Assembly: GCF_000332495.1 (NCBI RefSeq) | Contig: NZ_AOGW02000002.1 | Span: 200,696 to 264,695, forward strand | Reading direction: 5' to 3' | Length of the DNA: 64,000 nt | DNA from: Leptospira terpstrae serovar Hualin str. LT 11-33 = ATCC 700639 | Lineage (GTDB): Bacteria > Spirochaetota > Leptospiria > Leptospirales > Leptospiraceae | Shown here: positions 1-11,465 of the stretch, piece by piece | Position numbering within the stretch: the stretch's first letter is position 1 | Layout of the letters: every line of letters starts with the position of its first letter | Notes under the pieces: generated by a model | Databases searched by the model: none | The model's input: the letters and a program-made list of their open reading frames with translations, nothing else | Told to the model about the DNA's origin: nothing | Translations under genes and position numbers: made by a program

Positions 1-677
1 CCTAAGTTAACCCAAGACGATACAAAACTATGGCCCAAAAAACCTTCGTGGTGTTTGTTGGTAAAATCCAAAATAATTGAATTTTCTACTTCCCCACCAA
101 TCCGGCACTGGTTACCGATAAGGCAACCGCCTGTGATCCGAGCATTGTCAATTTGAGTGTTTTTCCCGACAAAAAGAGGACCTTCTAAAAAACTAAAGGA
201 TGAAATTTTGGCTCCATCTTCAATGAGAATGGGACCATCCGTTGTATCGAATACTACACCTGGATATACAGTGGCCTGAGGATGGATGTAGAGATGTTTT
301 TCCTTTCCTACGATATGAAATCCAGATTGTTTTGCTTTGTACTTTTGGCGAAACCTTTTCCAATCTTTTTCTAAAGTGAGTATTTCTTCAATGATAGAAG
401 TCACAGTTCCTAAAAGTTCCCAAGGTAAATATGAATCGGAACTGTATATAGAGTCATAGGTTTCTAAGTTAGCAGGGAGTATATGAGGGTATCTGTGAAA
501 GATTAATTTTTCAAAGGATCGGTTTGGGCCTTTATAAAAAAACTTTGCCCCTGGGTATTTACGTTCTATTTTTTCAAGTAAGTTGACACCACCCAAATTC
601 CATTCGAAAAAAGAATGAAATCTGGATAACGGTTCAAGAGACGGATTTCTTTGGGAATCGTCAAATAAGATGTTCAC
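1..677 (-). CDS. GlmU-like UDP-GlcNAc diphosphorylase/acetyltransferase, 3' part outside window
   Basis: Partial gene running off the left edge; about 225 N-terminal residues are visible. I translated the minus strand from a GTG at 677-675, preceded by GGAG at the end of glmS. The start (NILFDDSQRNPSLEPLSRF) and the following FEWNLGGVNLLEKIE resemble the alternative GlmU family of Bacteroidetes and Leptospira, whose N-terminal nucleotidyltransferase half is divergent. From about residue 150 it becomes a left-handed beta-helix hexapeptide pattern (IHPQATVYPGVVF, then ILIEDGAKISS). Inferred role: the last two steps of UDP-GlcNAc synthesis, acetylation of glucosamine-1-phosphate and uridylylation. 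The position directly behind glmM and glmS supports this. The C-terminus cannot be assessed. A generic sugar nucleotidyltransferase is the main alternative. Confidence 0.8.
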   Translation of the reverse strand, partial: MNILFDDSQRNPSLEPLSRFHSFFEWNLGGVNLLEKIERKYPGAKFFYKGPNRSFEKLIFHRYPHILPANLETYDSIYSSDSYLPWELLGTVTSIIEEILTLEKDWKRFRQKYKAKQSGFHIVGKEKHLYIHPQATVYPGVVFDTTDGPILIEDGAKISSFSFLEGPLFVGKNTQIDNARITGGCLIGNQCRIGGEVENSIILDFTNKHHEGFLGHSFVSSWVNL

Positions 678-680
678 TGT

Positions 681-2500
681 TTACTCCACAGTTACAGATT
701 TCGCTAAATTCCTTGGTTGATCCACATTACATCCCCTAAGGATTGCTATATGATAGGATAAAAGTTGTAATGGAATGACAGCAAGTAATGGAACGAGTGC
801 ATCAGCAGTTTTAGGAATTTCAAATGTAAAATCTGCCATAGACTTTATATCGGTATCGCCTTCTGTCACAATAGCTATGACCTTTCCTTTCCTGGCCTTT
901 ACTTCCTGGATATTGGAAATGACTTTTTCATAAGAACCATCTTTTGTTGCAATAAACACAACAGGCATATCTTCATCAATCAAAGCAATTGGGCCATGTT
1001 TCATTTCTGCTGCAGGATATCCTTCCGCATGGATGTAAGAAATTTCTTTTAGTTTCAAAGCGCCTTCTAGAGCCACAGGAAAATTAAATCCACGTCCCAA
1101 ATAAAGGAAGTTAGACGCACGATAAAAACCTTCAGCAATAGTTCGGATGTCATCATCTTTCGTTAAAATCTTTGCTACTTTATCAGGAATCGAATCCAAT
1201 TCCAAAAGTAATGTTTGGTAATCGGATAAAGAGATAGAACCTTTTTTTAAACCCAAATACAAAGCCATCATCGTAAGAATCGTTACCTGGGATGTGAATG
1301 CTTTGGTAGATGCCACTCCAATTTCAGGACCTGCATGGAGGTAAGCACCAGCATGAGAAGCACGCGCAATTGACGAACCCACAACGTTACAGACTCCAAA
1401 AATCAAAGCTCCTTTTGACTTTGCGAGTTCAATCGCAGCCAATGTATCAGCGGTTTCTCCTGATTGGGACACAGCAATGATTACATCTCTTTCTGTCACG
1501 ATAGGATTGCGATAACGAAACTCAGAAGCATATTCTACTTCCGTAGGAATCCTTGCCAAGTCTTCAAACAAATATTCACCAATGAGGCCTGCATGCCAAG
1601 AAGTACCACAACCAACTAGGATCAAACGATCTGCATTTAAAAATCGATTTAAGTATTGGTCAATCCCACTTAAGAAAAGATGATGTTCTCTTGAAACCAA
1701 TCGTCCACGCATGGCATCACGCACAGACTTCGGTTGTTCAAAAATTTCTTTTAACATAAAGTGTGGATATCCGCCCTTTTCAATGTCTTCCAAATCCAGT
1801 TCTAATTTTTGGATGAATGGAGTTTTAGTAACGTTTTCCAAGTTTTTTACCACAAGACTACCATCTTTGATGATAGCCATCTCTTGGTCATTGAGGTAAG
1901 TTACATTGTTCGTATATTCAATGATAGGTGTTGCATCCGATGCCACAAAGTATTCATCTTCTCCAATTCCGATAACAAGGGGAGAACCTTTCCTTGCCGC
2001 AATCATTGTTCTTTCGTTTTCTTTCGAAAGGATTACAATGGCATAGGCGCCAACTACTTCATTCAATGCAAGACGCACTGCTTCTTCAATAGAACAATTG
2101 TTTTGTTTTTTAATTTCTTCGATAAGATGAATGAGAACTTCAGAATCAGTATCCGATTTGAAGATATGACCATTTCCCTCTAATTCTTTTTTGATGGATC
2201 CATAGTTTTCAATAATTCCATTATGAATGATTGCTAATTTTCCATCAGAACTTGTATGGGGATGGGCATTGCGGTCATTGGGTTCGCCGTGAGTGGCCCA
2301 ACGTGTGTGGCCAATTCCAAGAGTAGCAAGTAATTTCCGATCACCGATTTCTTTTTCTAAATCGGCAACTTTCCCTTTCTTTTTGACAATCTCAAGCCCG
2401 CCATTTAACAAAGCAACGCCGGCACTATCATAACCACGATATTCTAGTCTTTTCAGACCTTTGATGATGAGAGGGAGTGCCTCTCTTTTTCCTAAATAAC

Positions 2501-2516
<16 letters not shown>
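681..2516 (-). CDS. glmS: glutamine-fructose-6-phosphate aminotransferase (isomerizing)
   Basis: Converts fructose-6-phosphate plus glutamine to glucosamine-6-phosphate, the entry step to UDP-GlcNAc in the cytoplasm. At 611 residues it is the normal length. Cys2 (MCGIVGYLG) is the Ntn-hydrolase nucleophile of the glutaminase domain, with GHTRWATHG and HNGIIENY further on. Two SIS sugar-isomerase domains follow (ILVGCGTSWHAG near residue 300; SQSGETADTLAA), and the C-terminus VDQPRNLAKSVTVE is the family hallmark. Its first 16 nt overlap the end of glmM and its stop lies 3 nt before the GTG of the GlmU-like gene, so the three are probably co-translated. No glmS ribozyme is visible; the overlap leaves no leader for one. 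Confidence 0.97.
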
Positions 2517-3877
<1,361 letters not shown>

Positions 3878-3981
3878 ACAATACTATCAAAGCTCGTGGA
3901 TTCCCACTGCAAGTCTATCTTTTTGCTTTTTGGAATGTGTCAGTGAAATAGAATAAAAGTGAAGATAAAAGAAAAACGGTT

Positions 3982-4054
3982 TGGGCGATGACAGGATTGA
4001 ACTGCCGACCCGCTGCTTGTAAGGCAGCTGCTCTCCCAGCTGAGCTAATCGCCC
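3982..4054 (-). tRNA. tRNA-Val(TAC)
   Basis: Cloverleaf read on the minus strand: acceptor GGGCGAT pairs with ATCGCCC, D-arm GCTCAGCTGGGAGAGC, anticodon stem GCTGC/GCAGC with loop CTTACAA giving anticodon TAC, and T-arm with GTTCAATC. The discriminator base is A. CCA is not encoded. It lies between rpsT and glmM, on the same strand as both. Confidence 0.95.
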
Positions 4055-4108
4055 GTTGTAATGACCAGTGAACCGGAGTAGAGATTTTTGTAAATAAGAT
4101 TTAGAAAT

Positions 4109-4131
4109 AAAAAAGGGCACCATTGGTGGCC
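4109..4131 (-). terminator. rho-independent terminator after rpsT
   Basis: Read on the minus strand, a 7-bp stem with one mismatch (GGCCACC/GGTGCCC, 3-nt loop) is followed by six T. It lies 27 nt beyond the rpsT stop codon and before tRNA-Val. Confidence 0.7.
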
Positions 4132-4157
4132 TCATTCCTACTAGCTAAAAGCGAATG

Positions 4158-4433
4158 TTAGGCGGCTTTTGTCTCGATGGAGTTGATGCGAAGTGCCATA
4201 CGTGATTTTTTACGATCTGCATTTTTCTTATGAATCAATTTTGTTTTTGCTGCTCTGTCCAACTTGGATGCAAGTTTAGAGAACACAGTAAGTGCTTCTG
4301 TTTTGTCTCCAGCTTTAATTGCCTTAATGAGAATGCGAGCATAAGTGCGCAACTCAGTGCGGTCCTCACCATTTCGCTCTTTTCTACGAGCGGTTCTACG
4401 AATGTCTTTTTTAGATGATTTTAAATTAGCCAA
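4158..4433 (-). CDS. rpsT: 30S ribosomal protein S20
   Basis: A 91-residue, very basic protein that binds 16S rRNA in the small subunit. The sequence begins MANLKSSKKDIRRTARRKER, the standard S20 start. It keeps the helical Lys/Arg/Ala-rich body, with IKAGDKTEAL in the middle and KNADRKKSRM towards the end. Length is normal for the family. It is a single gene with its own terminator and is divergent from the plus-strand operon that starts at 4555. Confidence 0.97.
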   Translation of the reverse strand: MANLKSSKKDIRRTARRKERNGEDRTELRTYARILIKAIKAGDKTEALTVFSKLASKLDRAAKTKLIHKKNADRKKSRMALRINSIETKAA

Positions 4434-4554
4434 GGAATGTCCCCTACGAGGAATTTTTACTTATCTTTTGAGTACCACTCTGCCGGTCAAGGCGAAAGAG
4501 AAAAAAATAGGAGCCAAAGCAAAGGTCCAAAACCTCTCTTTTGAGGAGACCACC

Positions 4555-4839
4555 ATGTTCCCCATACTCATTTGGATCGATTCTGAACTCTACGAAATCC
4601 TGAAACAGAGACATTTGGATCTAGGCCTTGTCACAAAAATGGCTATATTATCCCTAAAAGTAGAAGGAATGGAACCGGGAACCTTTGAGAAACGAGAATC
4701 TGGCCATTATGAACGGATGGAACTTAGTCGTTACGATTTTTTTACCTTAACTTTGATTTCTCGGGAGAAGGAAGTTGACCCGAACGTATTACTCTCATAT
4801 GCTTTCACAGAAGCTTTGTTGGAAATTCTAAGACTGTGA
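4555..4839 (+). CDS. conserved hypothetical protein, 94 aa
   Basis: I do not recognise this protein. The start is placed at the ATG at 4555 because GAGGAG lies 8 nt upstream and because the longer open frame back to 4345 runs antisense through the rpsT start. The product begins MFPILIWIDSELYEILKQRH and is a small mixed alpha/beta, Leu-rich, probably soluble protein with no signal peptide. Its stop overlaps the GTG of the next gene (GTGA), so it is the first gene of a translationally coupled set of three unknown proteins ending at 6754. Confidence 0.75.
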   Translation: MFPILIWIDSELYEILKQRHLDLGLVTKMAILSLKVEGMEPGTFEKRESGHYERMELSRYDFFTLTLISREKEVDPNVLLSYAFTEALLEILRL

Positions 4840-5963
4840 CTCCAGAAAAATCAAAATATCATTATATAAAAATTGAGTCCATTTCAGAAATTGATCCCAT
4901 TAAATTATCAATTTCCCAAATCCAACAAAGATATATTGATAAGGATAACAATCGTTATGCCCTCCGTTTCAACAAAGATTCGCGTAGAATTGAAATTTTA
5001 AAACTAGTTGGTAATCATTTCGAATTAGTTCCACATTCTCCAACACCAACTGATGTAGAAGATTCAAAATCGTTACCAGTACAAAATCCACAAAGCACTC
5101 CTCTCATTACGCCTATCTCAGAAGATCTAAAATCCAATCCCATTTTAGGAAAGTTAGTGGGTACCTTGGGAGCAAAAAGCAATCCTTCCGAAAAAACTGT
5201 GGAGATTCAAAAAGAAAAGCTGAGTCCTGTGGCTGAAGAAAATCTAATGCGTGAAGATGTGGATTTGAATATTTTTGAAGGGGAAGAACCACCATCAGCC
5301 CAAGAAACTTTTTCTCATGCAGGCCTACTCAACACTCCTGACTTACCCACTCCCACAGAAGCCGAAGAAAAAGAAAATTCAGAACCCAACTTACAAGTAG
5401 GGGAGGATTCTGATGACAGAACTGCTTTCCAAAGGATTGAAGACTTTCTTAAATTATTAACGACTTACCGAGAACGTGTCACTGCCATCATTCGTAACTT
5501 ACAATCCTCAAGAATTTTTGAACTCACTGGTGATCCTTCGGAAAACAAAAATATAGTAGGGAACTTTGCAAGAGAAATGGAAGCCCAAGTGTTTGAAGCC
5601 ATTGACAAAATGGTCGACCTACACAAAGAAATGACATCCTATCCACGTCCTATTACGTATTATATTTCAAAAGCTCCCCTAGAAAAAAGGGAAGAAATGA
5701 AATTTATTGAATCAGATAAGGAAAAATTAAACAGACTACATCTGTTTGAAATGCAAAGACATTCCGATACAATTGTTAAAGACTTCAAAAAGCTGAGTTT
5801 GCAGTTATTAAATATTTTAAATCTGAAGAATGATATTCAGGTTAAACAATTACAATATGCAAACCAGTTAATGTATGTTGATGCCAAAAATGCATCCCTA
5901 TATTTTGCACAAGATTTGGATAAAACCATACTTGATATAGAACACTGGAAACAATCGAAATGA
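4836..5963 (+). CDS. hypothetical protein, 375 aa, disordered middle and helical C-terminal half
   Basis: Function unknown. GTG start at 4836 overlapping the previous stop. Residues 1-70 look like a compact domain (YIKIESISEIDPIKLSISQI). Residues 75-185 are Pro/Ser/Glu/Asn-rich and probably disordered. Residues 195-375 are predicted long helices (RIEDFLKLLTTYRERVTAII, then a charged heptad-like stretch ending LDIEHWKQSK). No signal peptide or membrane segment. The stop overlaps the next start as ATGA. The coupling and the helical content of both proteins suggest a complex with the downstream product; this is inference only. Confidence 0.7.
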   Translation: MTPEKSKYHYIKIESISEIDPIKLSISQIQQRYIDKDNNRYALRFNKDSRRIEILKLVGNHFELVPHSPTPTDVEDSKSLPVQNPQSTPLITPISEDLKSNPILGKLVGTLGAKSNPSEKTVEIQKEKLSPVAEENLMREDVDLNIFEGEEPPSAQETFSHAGLLNTPDLPTPTEAEEKENSEPNLQVGEDSDDRTAFQRIEDFLKLLTTYRERVTAIIRNLQSSRIFELTGDPSENKNIVGNFAREMEAQVFEAIDKMVDLHKEMTSYPRPITYYISKAPLEKREEMKFIESDKEKLNRLHLFEMQRHSDTIVKDFKKLSLQLLNILNLKNDIQVKQLQYANQLMYVDAKNASLYFAQDLDKTILDIEHWKQSK

Positions 5964-6754
5964 AAGAACTGTCGGAAGCAGAAACAAAAGCAATTTTAGA
6001 AAAAATTAGATCAGAATATAGAGAACACGGAAAGTTGAATCCTAAAGCCTTTGATCAAACAGGATTTGAACAAAGGTATTTACAAGTTCTCAAACTTCGT
6101 GGAAATATCACAAAATTTCTAACTGAAGAAGTAACATTTCTTGAACAATTAAAATCAAAATTCCAAGAGCTCGCGGCGAAAAAAGAAGCAGCCAAAGCTC
6201 AAACGTTAAACCGAATTATGGATGAGTCAATAGAAAAGTTAGCAAACTATAAAAAGGTAGATTTCCATCCACTGGCAAAAGTTGAAACAAGATACTTCTA
6301 TGGAGCTATGTTGGATTTTGCAGAAAATGAACTTCCTGTTCTTATTTATATCTTCAAAGGAACACCTGAGTATTCTTTTTTACAAGACGCTGTTTTACAA
6401 GTGGAGCGGATTGGAATGACAAGACGTGGCCTTCCGTCTTTGAAAATGCAAGAATTTATCAAAACCTTACTTGATGCGAATGGTAACAATATCGTCATCG
6501 AAAAAGCCTCTCAAAATCTTTTGAAAGATGGTTGTATTGCGCTAAAAAATATCACAGTGGCCGTTCAAGATTTGGTCAGTAAAAACAGGATCAATCCTGA
6601 TATGATTGTCCAAGTCAATGAAAAAGATTATCCCTATGCTCATACTTCTTTTGGGGGAAAAAAATTTGGAGAGAGCCTCACTCGGATCACTGAACGCTGC
6701 AAACAAATCATACAAGATTTTCGAATGAATGCGTTGATGAATATGGAAGGTTGA
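5960..6754 (+). CDS. hypothetical protein, 264 aa, helical
   Basis: Function unknown. It starts four bases before the upstream stop, so it is coupled to it. The N-terminal 90 residues are strongly helical and charged (AETKAILEKIRSEYREHG), suggesting a coiled coil. The centre has aromatic and hydrophobic stretches (RYFYGAMLDFAENELPVLIY) and the C-terminus ends RMNALMNMEG. No signal peptide or catalytic motif is recognisable. A 15-nt gap separates it from the thiolase-like gene, so one transcript probably covers 4555-8299. Confidence 0.7.
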   Translation: MKELSEAETKAILEKIRSEYREHGKLNPKAFDQTGFEQRYLQVLKLRGNITKFLTEEVTFLEQLKSKFQELAAKKEAAKAQTLNRIMDESIEKLANYKKVDFHPLAKVETRYFYGAMLDFAENELPVLIYIFKGTPEYSFLQDAVLQVERIGMTRRGLPSLKMQEFIKTLLDANGNNIVIEKASQNLLKDGCIALKNITVAVQDLVSKNRINPDMIVQVNEKDYPYAHTSFGGKKFGESLTRITERCKQIIQDFRMNALMNMEG

Positions 6755-6769
6755 TTCTAATTTGGCGGT

Positions 6770-8299
6770 ATGGACCCAATTTTACTCGGTGTCAGCGACA
6801 CCATTGAATCAGAATTTGATTCGGAAGTTTATAAAAACCTTTCTCCTTTAGAAAAATACCATTCCTTACTTTTTCGTTCCGTAGACAAACTGTTTGGTTT
6901 TCTAGGAACGGATCGTTCCTCCATTGCACCCTACCTCACTGACTTTGTTTCCATTGAAGCCCAGTCCCTCGGCCGCGAAGGGTATGGATTCACTGTCAAA
7001 GATGCTAACGATTTAGGGTTTGGTGGTCTTGCTTGCCATACTGTGGACTTAGGGGGAGCAAGTGTAGGTGGTGCCATTGGGCAAGCCCATACGATAGTCA
7101 AATCAAATCCCTACGCTGTAGTTCTTGTGGCGGCTGCTGATATTCCCAAATCTGTATTCAAACAAGTATCAGATTTAAAAAGACTCACTGCCACAGTTTG
7201 TCATAAGGATTGGGAAATGCCATATGGTGCCACACTCATTGGCCTCTATTCATTGTTATGTGAACGAATGATGTTTGATACTGGTGTGACTAGCGAAGAT
7301 TTAGAAGAAATCACAAAACACTTTCGAAAATTAGCAGAAACCAACCCGCGTGCCTTTCAATACCAAAAACCAATCAATGAAAAACAATTAAAAAAACCAC
7401 TTTCTGGTGTATACAGCACTCCTATGATAGCCATTGTCACCGATCATGGATTTGCCACTCTAGTGACTTCTGAATTCATGAAACAGAAGTTAATCGATAA
7501 CAATATCATTAAAAAAGAATCTCAACATATTTATTTGGTGGGTTCTGGTCAAAGTGCCCATGCAGAATACTTCATCCAAAAAAAGGATTTAAAAAGCCCA
7601 GCGGCACTGGCTTGCGAAAGAGCAGTGGCATCCTCTGGTCTCAAACGGTCTGACATTGAATATGCATGGATATACGATTGTTTTACCGGAATGATCATTC
7701 ATGAAGCCGGATTGTATTTTGGAGTTTCACCAAAAGACACTGCCACTTCTCTTCGCAACGGAAAAATATCCAATGGTGAAAAAGAGATACCTATCAATTT
7801 AGGTGGGGGAATTTTGAATTACCAAGCCGCTATGGCCCTTTCGGGAGCTACTGGTCTTGTGGATGTAGCAAGCCAATATGGTCTTGCAGTGAATCCCATT
7901 CCAGAAAAACTATCAAGTCCACCTAAGGTGAGTTTACTGGGAGGTAACGGTGGAATTGATAGCATCAACACTGTGATTTTATTTGCGAAAGACAAACCAG
8001 GAACTGCGACTAGAGAACCTATGGCTTTAAAAACTTTAGAAGTCAATGTCCCAAGTCCCAAAGTAGGAGAGATAGCAACAATTCTCACGGCAAGCACCAT
8101 CTATTTTAATCCAGGAGGAGAAAAAAAGCCACCTTACCTCATCGTCTGTTCGAAAAAGGAAAATGGTGAGATGGTTCTCACTAATCTTTATGACAAAGAG
8201 GGAAGAGAGATTGTTTCAAAAGAGGGATTGGATCTTGGAAAATCAAAAGTAGAGTTTCAAGAGAAGGATGGAAAGATTCAAAGTTTTTTACTGGATTAA
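6770..8299 (+). CDS. thiolase-fold protein (acetyl-CoA acetyltransferase-like), atypical active site
   Basis: A 509-residue protein with a thiolase/SCP-x fold: Cys89 in GLACHTVDLGGASVGGAIGQ sits where the acyl-accepting Cys lies, and IEYAWIYDCFTGMIIHEAG matches the family middle. The two other catalytic blocks look altered. The GHPxG histidine loop is replaced by NLGGGILNYQAAMALSGATG, and the CxGGG loop reads LGGNGGID with Asn where Cys is expected. About 90 extra C-terminal residues (from LEVNVPSPKVGE) form a small beta-rich domain. It may bind acyl-CoA without normal thiolysis. Last gene of the 4555-8299 operon, with a terminator 8 nt after the stop. Confidence 0.75.
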   Translation: MDPILLGVSDTIESEFDSEVYKNLSPLEKYHSLLFRSVDKLFGFLGTDRSSIAPYLTDFVSIEAQSLGREGYGFTVKDANDLGFGGLACHTVDLGGASVGGAIGQAHTIVKSNPYAVVLVAAADIPKSVFKQVSDLKRLTATVCHKDWEMPYGATLIGLYSLLCERMMFDTGVTSEDLEEITKHFRKLAETNPRAFQYQKPINEKQLKKPLSGVYSTPMIAIVTDHGFATLVTSEFMKQKLIDNNIIKKESQHIYLVGSGQSAHAEYFIQKKDLKSPAALACERAVASSGLKRSDIEYAWIYDCFTGMIIHEAGLYFGVSPKDTATSLRNGKISNGEKEIPINLGGGILNYQAAMALSGATGLVDVASQYGLAVNPIPEKLSSPPKVSLLGGNGGIDSINTVILFAKDKPGTATREPMALKTLEVNVPSPKVGEIATILTASTIYFNPGGEKKPPYLIVCSKKENGEMVLTNLYDKEGREIVSKEGLDLGKSKVEFQEKDGKIQSFLLD

Positions 8300-8306
8300 A
8301 AAAACT

Positions 8307-8333
8307 AAGGCCAGAAAGAAAATCTGGCCTTTT
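8307..8333 (+). terminator. rho-independent terminator after the thiolase-like gene
   Basis: Perfect 9-bp stem AAGGCCAGA/TCTGGCCTT with a 7-nt loop, then TT. A-rich flanks on both sides make it plausible in both directions, between the plus-strand operon and the convergent pheS. Confidence 0.8.
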
Positions 8334-8395
8334 GATTTGATTTTAGAAATGTTTGTCAGTTCACGAAACTTTTGTTAGTCGCCGTAAGCCCACAA

Positions 8396-9421
8396 TCAAA
8401 ACTGTTTCAAAAATCTTAAGTTCCCCGATTGGAAATACCGAATGTCATGGATTCCGTAACGCATCATGACAAGTCGGTCGAGGCCAAGACCAAAGGCAAA
8501 CCCGGTCCATTTTTTGGAATCAAGTCCTGCCGCTTCCAAAACATTGGGATGCACAAGACCACAAGGAAGTAATTCCAACCAACCAGAATGTTTGCATACA
8601 CTGCAACCATCGCCATTACAAACCAAACAATTGATATCGAGTTCAAAACCAGGTTCCACAAAGGGAAAGTAACCAGGGCGGAGTCTAGTTTTAATTTCTT
8701 TACGAAACACACGAGAAAGAAGGGTTTCCATGGTATAGATCAAATGGGCCACAGAAATGTTTTCTCCCACAACCATCCCTTCCACTTGGTAAAAAGTATT
8801 TTCATGAGAGGCGTCCACTTCTTCATAACGAAACACACGACCGGGTGCAATGATACGAAACGGAGGTTTCAGTTTGCGAAGGGCACGTACTTGAATGGCA
8901 GAAGTATGAGTTCTAAGTAAGTTCCCATCTTCTGTATAAAAGGTGTCTTGCATATCCCGCGCGGGATGGTCTTCGGTAAAATTCAGGGCACCAAAATTGT
9001 TTTCATCGGTTTCCACTTCAGGCCCATCCATCACTGAAAAACCCATAGAAGTAAAGATGTCTTCGATTTCATATTGGATTTGTGATATAGGATGAAGGCT
9101 TCCTCTTTCTTTCGAAGCAAGTGGACGCAAACTATCAAAAAACTCTTTGCCGAGCTCGTTTTCATAAAAACTTTCTTTTAAGGAAGAACGTTTGGTTTCT
9201 ACAAAACTTTCGAGCCGGCTCTGGGCTTCGTTGGCTTCTTTTCCCACTGTTTTTTTCTCTTCCACAGAAAGGGTAGCAAGACCTTTCAAAACAGAAGTGA
9301 GTTTTCCTTTTTTACCCAGGAACTGGTTTTTCAAAGTATCCAATTCTTGTTCAGAACTTGCAGATGATAAAACAGTTTCAGCCTCTTTGACTAAAGTTTG
9401 AATTTCTTGGGATAGGCTCAT
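8396..9421 (-). CDS. pheS: phenylalanine-tRNA ligase alpha subunit
   Basis: Catalytic subunit of the alpha2beta2 PheRS. 341 residues, normal length. An N-terminal coiled coil (about 1-90) binds tRNA, followed by the class II core. Motif 2 is [19 protein letters not shown], the Cys-containing insertion is [18 protein letters not shown], and motif 3 is [17 protein letters not shown]. The ATG overlaps the mpl stop by 4 nt, so it is the last gene of the ABC-mpl operon. The usual partner pheT is not adjacent and not in the window. Confidence 0.96.
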   Translation of the reverse strand: MSLSQEIQTLVKEAETVLSSASSEQELDTLKNQFLGKKGKLTSVLKGLATLSVEEKKTVGKEANEAQSRLESFVETKRSSLKESFYENELGKEFFDSLRPLASKERGSLHPISQIQYEIEDIFTSMGFSVMDGPEVETDENNFGALNFTEDHPARDMQDTFYTEDGNLLRTHTSAIQVRALRKLKPPFRIIAPGRVFRYEEVDASHENTFYQVEGMVVGENISVAHLIYTMETLLSRVFRKEIKTRLRPGYFPFVEPGFELDINCLVCNGDGCSVCKHSGWLELLPCGLVHPNVLEAAGLDSKKWTGFAFGLGLDRLVMMRYGIHDIRYFQSGNLRFLKQF

Positions 9422-10812
9422 ACAGTTTCTCGCAATTGGATTAATGATTTTAATTCAGGATAAATTCCACCAAAGGCACCATTGGACATCGCAAGGATGA
9501 TGACTTTATCTTTTTGGAATTTTGGTAGAATCTTTTTTAAGAGAGTGGGAATTTCTTTTGGATCTTTTGCATACAAAGCTTCTTTCTTTGTATTTTTTGA
9601 GATGTCTTTCACCAATTTTTTTACATTCAGACGAAGGGATTTGTTCACCTTGTCCACTTGGTAAACTTCGGTAACGATGCTTACATCACTTCCTTTAAAA
9701 CATTTGGCAAAATCATCTTGGAATACATTTCTGTGAGAAGTGGCACTCCTTGGTTCAAAAAGAGAAATGATTTTATAACCGGGATAAGCTTCCTTGTGGG
9801 CTTTGATGGTTTCTTGGATAGCCACAGGATGGTGAGCAAAATCCTCTACAAGCAAACTCATGTTGGAAACAAAAAGATTTTCTTGTCTACGTTTGACCCC
9901 AGGGAAGGAAACAACCGCTTCCAATATTTCTTTTCTTTTTTGAGGAGCAATCTCCAAACAAATACGCACCGCCACTTCCACATTGCGATAGTTATGTGAA
10001 CCAATGAGAGATGGTTTTAACTTTGCTTTAGTTCTGATTTCAGACAATACACCTTTTTCATATTTAAAGATGGAATTTTTATCTCCTAAATCAAAGGATT
10101 CCACTGGTGCATGTTTGTATTCTTTAGTAATCTCTACTAGATTTTTGGATCCTTTCCAATAAAAAACCTTACCACGCCCTGGAACCAAATTTAACAGGCG
10201 TTTGAACATTGTTTTGATCGCATTTAAATCAGCAAAAATATCAGCATGATCAAAGTCTAATGCGTTCATTGCCAAATAGTAAGGTCTATAATGTAAAAAT
10301 TTAGAACTTTTATCAAAGAAAGCAGAATCATATTCATCTCCTTCGATTACAAAATAATCCCCTTCCCCAAGGGCAAAACCTGGGTATCCGTCTTTTCGAA
10401 TTCCTCCCACAAAGAGTCCCGGTTTTAATCCAATCGATTCCAAAATCCAATGAGTTAAAAAAGTCGTCGTGGTTTTGCCGTGAGTTCCAGAGATCACAAT
10501 TGGTTTTTTGTTTTTAAGAAAAAAAGTTCCAATTGCTTGTGCCATACTCATGTATTCCATTCCGGTGTTCAGAACTTCTTCCACTTCTGGATTCCCACGA
10601 GAGATTGCATTCCCGATGATCACTAAATCAGAACCTTTCACATTTTCTTTACGATAACCAGATTTAGGCGAAAGGCCCCACTCCACCAATTTATCAGACA
10701 TCGGTGGGTAAAGATTTTGATCTGAACCTGATACGTCATGACCTTGCTGTTTAAGCATATAAGCCAAATTGCCCATAGCAATCCCACCAATGCCGACCAT
10801 AAAGATTTTCAA
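9418..10812 (-). CDS. mpl: UDP-N-acetylmuramate:L-alanyl-gamma-D-glutamyl-meso-diaminopimelate ligase
   Basis: Murein-recycling ligase that joins recovered tripeptide to UDP-MurNAc in the cytoplasm. 464 residues with three Mur-ligase domains: N-terminal [20 protein letters not shown], the ATP-binding loop [10 protein letters not shown] near residue 110, and the C-terminal domain with [14 protein letters not shown] and FEPRSATS. The [17 protein letters not shown] stretch is typical of Mpl rather than MurC. It overlaps the neighbours on both sides by 4 nt. Confidence 0.92.
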   Translation of the reverse strand: MKIFMVGIGGIAMGNLAYMLKQQGHDVSGSDQNLYPPMSDKLVEWGLSPKSGYRKENVKGSDLVIIGNAISRGNPEVEEVLNTGMEYMSMAQAIGTFFLKNKKPIVISGTHGKTTTTFLTHWILESIGLKPGLFVGGIRKDGYPGFALGEGDYFVIEGDEYDSAFFDKSSKFLHYRPYYLAMNALDFDHADIFADLNAIKTMFKRLLNLVPGRGKVFYWKGSKNLVEITKEYKHAPVESFDLGDKNSIFKYEKGVLSEIRTKAKLKPSLIGSHNYRNVEVAVRICLEIAPQKRKEILEAVVSFPGVKRRQENLFVSNMSLLVEDFAHHPVAIQETIKAHKEAYPGYKIISLFEPRSATSHRNVFQDDFAKCFKGSDVSIVTEVYQVDKVNKSLRLNVKKLVKDISKNTKKEALYAKDPKEIPTLLKKILPKFQKDKVIILAMSNGAFGGIYPELKSLIQLRETV

Positions 10813-11465
10813 AAGAGTACCGTCCTAATCAGGTTGTAAACAAATAGAGGAACAGAAAGGAGTACCAAAAAAAACAAAACTACTTTCATAAGAAAAAACA
10901 AAAAATCAAACGAGGACCATTCTCTTCTATGAGAAAGGTAATAATATGCTAAATGTAATGAATAAAGAAAACCCACACCTAACATCAACAAGGGGATGGG
11001 TGCCGGAAAAATCCAAAAGATTGCAGTGGATGTAAACGGCAAAAAAGAAATCATAAAGACATGAGGTTCTGGACCTTCCCAATCTTTGGTGCGATCACGC
11101 ATTTGGTGGTACATCCGAAAACTATCCACAAGCCTTACTACAATATAAAACCCTAAATAAAAAAAGAACAAAGTCCCCATACCTTGGGTGTAGGTAAGTC
11201 TTGTTTCTTCATCAACAGTAGAAACCTTAAACAAGAGGATTTGTAGAACGTTACCAAAAAACTTAGCAACTGGTGCGAGGAGGATGAGTTGGAGATGGGC
11301 CAACCATAAATCACGTCCACCCAAATCCGTTTTATGAAAGTAGGATTCGAAGGCGGACATGGGAGAATAGAATAAATCTCGGATCATTTCCATCCGAGAT
11401 GCGACTGTAGAAACTTTTTGCACCTTATTGGATTTTCTGGTTGGGACGCTCGTAACGGGAAGCAT
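10809..11465 (-). CDS. Yip1-like multi-pass membrane protein
   Basis: 218 residues with five or so hydrophobic segments after a soluble N-terminus of about 50 residues. The opening [15 protein letters not shown] resembles the beginning of bacterial Yip1 domain proteins, which often start with a phrase about a phase/segment before the first membrane helix. No catalytic residue is apparent. It overlaps the upstream gene by 41 nt and mpl by 4 nt. The start could lie further in (Met25, position 11393), which would remove most of the overlap, but I see no strong ribosome binding site for either. Role in the exporter operon is unknown. Confidence 0.65.
   Translation of the reverse strand: MLPVTSVPTRKSNKVQKVSTVASRMEMIRDLFYSPMSAFESYFHKTDLGGRDLWLAHLQLILLAPVAKFFGNVLQILLFKVSTVDEETRLTYTQGMGTLFFFYLGFYIVVRLVDSFRMYHQMRDRTKDWEGPEPHVFMISFLPFTSTAIFWIFPAPIPLLMLGVGFLYSLHLAYYYLSHRREWSSFDFLFFLMKVVLFFLVLLSVPLFVYNLIRTVLF

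Noticed and set aside
678..680. glmS ribozyme upstream of glmS
   Set aside because: glmS overlaps glmM by 16 nt, leaving no untranslated leader for a ribozyme.
3887..4135. 82-residue minus-strand open frame
   Set aside because: It runs straight through tRNA-Val and the rpsT terminator; its sequence is that of tRNA-derived translation.
4345..4554. Long N-terminal extension of the 94-residue protein
   Set aside because: It reads antisense through the rpsT start; GAGGAG before the ATG at 4555 marks the real start.
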